NCBI GenBank assembly: GCA_021826065.1
Contig: JAKADY010000010.1
Location: forward strand, 1-64,000
Direction: 5' to 3'
Length of the DNA stretch: 64,000 nt
DNA from: Pseudomonadota bacterium
GTDB lineage: Bacteria; Pseudomonadota; Gammaproteobacteria; Burkholderiales; Thiobacillaceae
A program made the position numbers and the translations under genes. Each line of letters begins with the position of its first letter. Positions within the stretch are counted from its first letter, which is position 1. The notes beneath the pieces are model-generated. The model had not been told where the DNA came from, did not search any database, and saw only the letters and a list, made by a program, of their open reading frames with translations. Positions 59,178-64,000 of this stretch are shown here, piece after piece.

Positions 59178-59244
59178 GCGGTTTCTGCCCACATCCAGTA
59201 GCCCGAATGCTGGCCTCGACATACGGACAACGTATGGCAAGCCT

Positions 59245-59276
59245 CTGTAGGAGGGACTTCTGTCGCGACACCGACA
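59245..59276. repeat. REP-like element between vapC and its antitoxin
   Basis: CTGTAGGAGGGACTTCTGTC then GCGACACCGACA is a degenerate half of the GTAGGAGCG family. Confidence 0.5.
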
Positions 59277-59434
59277 GCATGCGCTGCCACAGTACCGATG
59301 GACGAAACCGGCTCAGACGGCAAACCGCGCCGGTGGCCTCTCATCGCTTCCGCCTCAAAGCGCTGTGGGGTTGGGGAAGAGGGCAAAGGCGGGCGACCTC
59401 GCCGTTTTGGGGAGTCCACGCAAGCTCGTTGTGA

Positions 59435-59698
59435 TCAGCCGCGTTCTTCCTGCACGATGCGTGACAGCGGCACACCAGTGGCAGCGAGCTCGATATGCGC
59501 GCCACGCGGCTTGCCGCCACTCCAGCGAGCCGCGCCGGTGGCGATGAGCGTCTCCAGGGACGCACCCCCCGTCTGCGGCACCCCAATCACCCGCGCCACC
59601 GCACGGCGATGTGCGGTGATCACCAGGGTTTCTCCCTCACGCGCGAGGGCCAGGTAGCGCGACAAGTGGGCTTTGAAGTCCCGAACGGAGACGTCCAT
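59435..59698 (-). CDS. Phd/YefM-type antitoxin
   Basis: The 87-aa product starts MDVSVRDFKAHLSRYLALA, the Phd/YefM DNA-binding start, followed by ARVIGVP and a C-terminal region that would cover the toxin. An upstream in-frame codon at 59806 is not supported. It precedes vapC on the same strand. Confidence 0.75.
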   Translation of the reverse strand: MDVSVRDFKAHLSRYLALAREGETLVITAHRRAVARVIGVPQTGGASLETLIATGAARWSGGKPRGAHIELAATGVPLSRIVQEERG

Positions 59699-59882
59699 TT
59701 GTAACCACAATCCAGGCTTATTTTGTCGAAATGTAGTCTCGTTTTGGGTGCGGGTCAAGGAACGCCCATTTGCTCGGGGGTTGGTCATGAACGCCATACA
59801 GCACACAAGCCAGGGCCTTGTCAGCCGACCCCGGCCTGTTTAATATGCACATTTTATCTGACGCATCCCAAGGAGTTGATCT

Positions 59883-60146
59883 ATGGCCAACAGTGCCCAG
59901 GCGAGGAAGCGCGCCCGGCAAAGCGCCAAGCAGCGTCTGCACAACATGGCGCTGCGCTCGGAATACCGCACCGCGGTGAAAAAGGTCCGCAAGGCCGTCG
60001 CCGCCGGCGACAAGGCCGCCGCCCAGGCCATCTTCCAGGCCTCCATGCGCGTGATCGACAGCATCGCCGACAAGAAGATCGTGCACAAGAACAAGGCGGC
60101 GCGCCACAAGAGCCGCCTGTCCGCCGCCATCAAGGCCATGGCCTGA
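59883..60146 (+). CDS. rpsT: 30S ribosomal protein S20
   Basis: S20 binds 16S rRNA. The 87-aa basic helical product starts [13 protein letters not shown] and has [20 protein letters not shown] precedes the ATG. A hairpin AGGGCTG/CAGCCCT lies at about 60155-60175 but lacks a T-run. Confidence 0.96.
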   Translation: MANSAQARKRARQSAKQRLHNMALRSEYRTAVKKVRKAVAAGDKAAAQAIFQASMRVIDSIADKKIVHKNKAARHKSRLSAAIKAMA

Positions 60147-60234
60147 CGCCGCGCAGGGCTGCTCAGCCCTGTCGCGGGTAGTCAACCCCAGCCCATCTGG
60201 GGGACACAGATCCAGAACGCCAGCACCCGATGCA

Positions 60235-60300
60235 CCCTTACCCTTGAGGGGGGAAGGCCTGCCCCCGACCCGATCCGGGGGCCGGGGTGGGGGTGATACG
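60235..60300. repeat. CCCTTACCC-type intergenic repeat
   Basis: ACCCTTGAGGGGGGAAGGCC and the GGGGCCGGGGTGGGGGTGA stretch resemble the repeat at 55985. No gene is supported between 60147 and 60404. Confidence 0.5.
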
Positions 60301-60404
60301 GTGGATGCGAACGGTAGTTCGTTCGCATCCACCGCCATGCCGGGAATGGGACACTAAACATCGGGCCAGCGCAGCCCAACCCGTTCCCCGCGTCGATGCC
60401 CGCG

Positions 60405-60698
60405 TCAAGCACGACTGCGGGGTGAGCGCCGCCCCTCCACCACCACTAGCTCGTTGTCGCGGGCGAAATCCATCAGGAACTTGAACACCATCGGGTCCTG
60501 TGCCTGCAGCCGCTTGTTCACGACCACGCAGACCAAACCGTCCCGGCTCACCGGGAAGACGTCCGGCGAGTAGCGGGTCCTGTGGTCGGGGCCCGTCGTC
60601 GCGAACAGGCCGCAAAGGCGCTCGGCCCAGTCGCTGGGCCGGAACTTGCGGCCCTGTTGGGTCTCGCCGCGGATGACGTACTCCTCGCAATCGGACAT
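60405..60698 (-). CDS. DUF3579 family protein
   Basis: The 97-aa product has the DUF3579 pattern: [20 protein letters not shown], then [12 protein letters not shown] and [18 protein letters not shown]. The family is mostly betaproteobacterial and its function is unknown. The start at 60698 gives the family N-terminus. Confidence 0.85.
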   Translation of the reverse strand: MSDCEEYVIRGETQQGRKFRPSDWAERLCGLFATTGPDHRTRYSPDVFPVSRDGLVCVVVNKRLQAQDPMVFKFLMDFARDNELVVVEGRRSPRSRA

Positions 60699-60808
60699 GC
60701 GTGCGTGCTGTCTTTGTTGTTCACGGCCGGCATGATGCCACAGCCGACCCACGCAGTCGCAGCCCGGAAGCTATAATCCAATGCCACACAAACGACCGGA
60801 CACTCACC

Positions 60809-61357
60809 ATGAACCTCGACCGGGTCAACTCGGGCCGCGACGTGCCCAACGACATCAACGTCATCATCGAAATCCCCGCCCACTCCGACCCCGTCAAATA
60901 CGAGGTCGATCACGAGACCGGCGCCCTGTTCGTCGATCGCTTCATGAGCACGGCCATGCACTACCCGTGCAATTACGGCTACATCCCGCACACCCTGTCC
61001 AAAGACGGCGACCCCTGCGACGTCCTGGTGGTGACCCCCATCCCGCTCATCTCCGGTTCGGTCATCCGCTGCCGCCCTGTCGCCCTGCTGCGCATGACCG
61101 ACGAGTCCGGCGACGACGCCAAGGTCCTGGCCGTGCCGGTGGACAAGCTCACCCGCTGCTGGGCGAATGTACGCGGCCCCGAGGACATGCCCGCCGACCT
61201 CTTGAACCGCATTGCCCACTTCTTCGAGCACTACAAGGATCTGGAGGAGGGCAAGTGGGTCCGCGTGGTCGGCTGGGAGGGGGCCGAGGCGGCGAAGAAG
61301 GAGATCCTCGACAGCGTCGCCATGTACAACAACGCCCCCGAAAAACCGATGTTCTGA
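60809..61357 (+). CDS. ppa: Inorganic pyrophosphatase (family I)
   Basis: Ppa hydrolyses PPi to phosphate in the cytoplasm. The 182-aa product has the catalytic [10 protein letters not shown] motif, the [11 protein letters not shown] start and [13 protein letters not shown]. Start ATG 60809 is preferred to an upstream codon at 60701. With hppA, pfp and sat in the window, this organism has both PPi-conserving and PPi-wasting enzymes. Confidence 0.96.
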   Translation: MNLDRVNSGRDVPNDINVIIEIPAHSDPVKYEVDHETGALFVDRFMSTAMHYPCNYGYIPHTLSKDGDPCDVLVVTPIPLISGSVIRCRPVALLRMTDESGDDAKVLAVPVDKLTRCWANVRGPEDMPADLLNRIAHFFEHYKDLEEGKWVRVVGWEGAEAAKKEILDSVAMYNNAPEKPMF

Positions 61358-61448
61358 TCAGGAATCAGGGGTCAGGCATCAGGAATCAGATGATCGCGGC
61401 GAAGCCGCGCAAACCTTTCTGATTCCTGATCCCTGATTCCCGATTCCG
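61357..61448. repeat. Inverted pair of GGGATCAGG repeats
   Basis: GATCAGGAATCAGGGGTCAG and CATCAGGAATCAG (61357-61389) face TCTGATTCCTGATCCCTGAT and TCCCGATTCC (61419-61448) across a short spacer and could form a long stem-loop between ppa and the phosphodiesterase gene. Confidence 0.8.
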
Positions 61449-61451
61449 GCC

Positions 61452-62009
61452 ATGTTGATCTGCATCCTCTCCGACTCGCACGACAACCGGCGGCTGCTGG
61501 AGCACGCCGTCGAGGACGCCAAGGCGCGCGGCGCCGAGGCCGTGCTGCACTGCGGCGACGTGGTGGCGCCCACCACCCTGCGGGTGCTGAAAAAATTCGC
61601 CCTGCCGGTGCACGTCATTCACGGCAACAACACCGGCGACCTCTACGCCCTCAACAAGCTCGCCCACGAGCCGGACAGCGTCGTGCGCTACCACGGCCAG
61701 GATGCCGTGGTGCACCTGGACGGTCGCAGCATCTTCATGGTCCACTATCCCCACTACGCCGCCGCCATGGCGCTGACCGGCGACTACGATCTCGTCTGCT
61801 GCGGCCACGACCACCGCGCCAGCGTGCGCAAAGTGGAAAACGTCAAGGGCGGCACCACCTTTCTCATCAACCCCGGCACGGTCGGCGGTGTCGGCGCCCG
61901 CCCCACCTACATCCTCGCCGACCTCGCCGCCCAGCGCTTCGAGGTGTTCGAGGTTCCCACCGCACCCGGCGAGGCGTGCAATGCGCTGCCGGTGAGCGTG
62001 CACGTCTGA
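61452..62009 (+). CDS. YfcE/MJ0936-like phosphodiesterase
   Basis: The 185-aa metallophosphoesterase has SDSHDN, HCGDVV, HGNNTG and CCGHDHRAS, the metal and substrate motifs of the YfcE family. The natural substrate is unknown. A diverged copy of its last 80 bases lies at about 63030-63110. Confidence 0.85.
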   Translation: MLICILSDSHDNRRLLEHAVEDAKARGAEAVLHCGDVVAPTTLRVLKKFALPVHVIHGNNTGDLYALNKLAHEPDSVVRYHGQDAVVHLDGRSIFMVHYPHYAAAMALTGDYDLVCCGHDHRASVRKVENVKGGTTFLINPGTVGGVGARPTYILADLAAQRFEVFEVPTAPGEACNALPVSVHV

Positions 62010-62041
62010 GGCTCCGGGCCAGGGCAGCCGTCCACCCGCGC

Positions 62042-62067
62042 CGTCATACCGGCGAAGGCCGGATGCC
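62042..62067. repeat. GTCATNCC palindromic repeat
   Basis: CGTCATACCGGCGAAGGCCGG then ATGCC resembles the common proteobacterial GTCATTCCAGCGAAAGCTGG element, and a second copy lies at 63137-63162. The region 62010-62301 has no gene. Confidence 0.65.
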
Positions 62068-62301
62068 CAAATCCCTCGTCTGGCGCAGGGTGTGCGCATA
62101 ACGCTGACAGCCCGCCTGTCGCCCACACGATAACGCCACGAGCATGAGCTTTGCAGCGGCTTGAAGTCACCGCGGTCGATGGATCAGAGGCGATCGCCAT
62201 GAGTTCATCCAGCATGGACGTGCGTTAGGAACGGACGGTCGTCTGGGCAACGGTTTGTGTCCGACCGTTTGTCCTGACCAGTGCTGTCGTATATGCTATC
62301 A

Positions 62302-62723
62302 ATGATGATACGGCTCGTCCTCGACACCAACGTCTTCGTGGCGGCCTTACGCTCTGGAGGTGGCGCCTCGCGGGAGGTGCTGAGGCGTTGCCTGTTGGGC
62401 AGGTATCGACCGCTGTTTGGCAATGGGCTGTGGTTGAGTATTGCGATGTGCTGGGTCGGGGGATGGTGGGTACGGCTTTAGCATCCGAGGAATGCGAAGC
62501 GGTGTTGGCCGCATTGGCCTCCAGTGCTGAGTGGGTGCCGACTTATTACCTATGGCGTCCGAACTTGCCCGATGAAGGTGACAACCACCTGGTGGAGCTG
62601 GCCTTGGCGGGTGGGGCGGCCGGGATCGTGACGCATAACGTGCGTGACCTCAGCCGCGGAGAATTGCGGCTGGGAGACTTGCCGGTGGTAACGCCTGCGC
62701 AGTGTTTGGAGATTTGGCCATGA
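62302..62723 (+). pseudogene. PIN-domain toxin with a frameshift
   Basis: The frame starts MMIRLVLDTNVFVAALRSGG, a PIN_3/COG1569-type toxin start. Around 62436 one G is missing (TTGAGTAT where TTGGAGTAT is expected), so the reading moves to another frame that continues with WVPTYYLWRPNLPDEGDNHL, VTHNVRD and ends at 62723. Restored, it would be about 140 aa. The ATGA overlap with the downstream antitoxin is intact. Confidence 0.75.
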
Positions 62724-62953
62724 CGACGATGACCATCCGCTTGCCCGATGATACGGCAAAGCGCCTGAAGCTGCTCGCCAAAAGCCGCGGCCTATCGGTC
62801 AACAAGCTGATCGAGGAGCTTTCGGCCCGTGCGCTGGCGAGCTGGGATACCGAGAACCACTTCCGCGCCCTGGCGGCGCGCGGCAATGTCGAACACGCGC
62901 TGGCGATCCTGGAGCGACTCGACGAGCAGGAACGGGTAGAGACTGCAGACTGA
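62720..62953 (+). CDS. Ribbon-helix-helix antitoxin
   Basis: The 77-aa product starts MTTMTIRLPDDTAKRLKLL, a CopG/RHH-type DNA-binding start, with a helical C-terminal tail. It overlaps the PIN-domain gene by 4 nt, so the pair has toxin-first order. Confidence 0.75.
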   Translation: MTTMTIRLPDDTAKRLKLLAKSRGLSVNKLIEELSARALASWDTENHFRALAARGNVEHALAILERLDEQERVETAD

Positions 62954-63029
62954 CCGCCGAATGAATACAGGGCGTTACCCTGTGCCCATAACGTACCTGA
63001 GCCTTGGGGTGCTAAGCTTGCTACTCCAC

Positions 63030-63110
63030 GTTTCGAGGTATTCGAGGTCCACACCGCCCCGCTGAAGGGTGTAACGCGCTGCCGATGTGCGTACATGTCT
63101 GGGGCTCAAG
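63030..63110. repeat. Diverged copy of the phosphodiesterase 3' end
   Basis: The segment with TTTCGAGGTATTCGAGGTCC, CACCGCCCC, GCGCTGCCGATG, GTACATGTCTGG matches 61937-62015 at most positions. It is followed by the second GTCATTCC palindrome (63137), as in the original order. Confidence 0.75.
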
Positions 63111-63136
63111 ACCCAGGTCGGTCGTCTAACCCTCCA

Positions 63137-63162
63137 CGTCATTCCAGCGAAAGCTGGAATCC
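63137..63162. repeat. Second GTCATTCC palindrome
   Basis: CGTCATTCCAGCGAAAGCTGG then AATCC is the partner of the element at 62042. Confidence 0.65.
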
Positions 63163-63244
63163 AGAATTTTAGCGGGAAGCGCAGGTACCCCGTGCGTGGC
63201 TGCGATTCGGACAACTGGCGCATGACGTGACGCCTGAAAGCCTG

Positions 63245-64000
63245 TGTCAGGTCCCGCCTGATTATGAACACTTTTTTTGAACAGATCGGGTCGTTCAGCA
63301 TACCAGTTTTTGAGGGCCTCTTGAGGTGTGATATGGCCGAGCGCCTTCTTGGGTCAGGACTGGTTGTATAAGGCGGCGTAGCGCTGTAAGGTCTGCTCCA
63401 GATGTTCACCGGACTGAAAGCGGGTGGTGGCCAGCACCTCGCTGATACGCCCGTTGAAGCGCTCGACCATGCCGCGGGTACTGCGACTGCTCTGGGACGG
63501 ATCAGACGGTGTTCGATACCATGGGCCTGGCAGACCTGATCGAAGGGGTGTTTGCCGGTTGGGATACGCTCGCCGTTGGCGGCGAAGCGGTCGGTAAACG
63601 CCTTGCCGTTGTCGCTTCGCTGAAACTCGCCTTCGGCTCGTTTTAGCTCCGCTGAAACTCGCCTTCGGCTCGTTTTCTGTGAGGACCTTCTTGATCTTGA
63701 AAGAGGCCCGATCGATGAGTCGTTGCAGGAAGCCATTGGCCTGATGCGCCGACTTGTCGGGCAGGCGTTCCTGGTAGACCCAGCAGGTAGCCCGCTCACA
63801 GGCCACGAACAAGTACTGGCGCTTGGGTCCATCCGGCATCTGCGTAAGGATTCACGTCGATGTGGACGAAGCCGGGCACTTGAGTGCCTGATAGTCTTGG
63901 CTGTGCTTGGGCGTGTCGTCCTCGGCTAGCAGGGCTTTGAGGTTCTCGACCTTGTGCCGGCGCAGGCAGCCGCAGGGCCGAGCGGGAGGCTTGTGTCAAT
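63245..64000 (-). mobile_element. Decayed IS481-type insertion sequence (continues past the window)
   Basis: The minus strand encodes pieces of an IS481-type integrase-core transposase: PGFVHIDVN, PDGPKRQYLFVACERA, DKSAHQANGFLQRLIDRASFKIKKVL, GMVERFNGRISEVLATTRFQSGEHLEQTLQRYAALYN and, in another frame, KNWYAERP. A 27-bp direct duplication (63618-63644 and 63650-63676), several frameshifts and a stop in the C-terminal part show it is inactive. The left end near 63245 begins TGTCAGGTCCCGCCTGATTA. The start of the element is beyond the window. Confidence 0.85.

Overview
The window is a high-GC proteobacterial chromosome segment from what looks like a sulfur-oxidising chemolithoautotroph. The main evidence is a sat–aprBA set for sulfite oxidation through APS, a CbbQ/CbbO-type Rubisco-activase pair, a YeeE/YedE sulfur-compound transporter, PPi-dependent phosphofructokinase and a membrane pyrophosphatase. 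Neighbour pairs such as kdsB–adk, murJ–ribF–ileS–lspA–fkpB–ispH, and a DUF3579 gene favour a Betaproteobacterium (Thiobacillaceae-like). REP-type palindromes and the tol/que cluster also fit autotrophic Gammaproteobacteria, so the class is not settled.

Layout. 1–130: end of an rRNA operon (5S) and its terminator. 239–8552: phoU, ruvB, then a tightly overlapping envelope operon ybgC-tolQRAB-pal-cpoB running into queE-queC. 8637–13149: sulfur transporter, TlpA-like thioredoxin, tRNA-Lys, a DUF429 protein and an orphan V-type ATPase subunit I. 13230–16723: sodB, two small plasmid-like genes, an MFS transporter, kdsB. 16902–21787: adk, pfp, hppA and two small unknown genes, a pyrophosphate/adenylate cluster. 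21917–28658: an OmpA-like protein with twelve short tandem repeats, a cbbQ–cytochrome c–cbbO group and a YkgJ-type protein. 28849–32855: sat, aprB, aprA. 33066–40763: lipoprotein, DUF6499, AIM24 and sixA genes, a second TlpA gene, then a four-gene MoxR/metallopeptidase-VWA cassette. 40824–50630: mixed housekeeping genes, an EI-like PEP-utilising protein, rlmJ, a frameshifted cimA and a cytochrome c'-like gene. 50644–58653: msrB-ispH-fkpB and lspA-ileS, then ribF and murJ. 58746–64000: two toxin-antitoxin modules, rpsT, DUF3579, ppa, a phosphodiesterase, and a decayed IS481-type element at the right edge.

How the genes work together. AprBA turns sulfite plus AMP into APS, and Sat turns APS plus PPi into ATP and sulfate. 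Adk balances AMP, ADP and ATP. Pfp, HppA and Ppa make or consume PPi. The window therefore holds most of the phosphoryl side of sulfite oxidation; this functional link is inference from gene content.

Four families of short dispersed repeats are scattered between genes: REP-like GTAGGAGCG palindromes, a GGGATCAGGAATC family, a CCCTCACCCC family and a GTCATNCC palindrome. One GGGATCAGG copy lies in frame inside ileS. A diverged copy of the 3' end of the phosphodiesterase gene flanks the right-hand toxin-antitoxin module.
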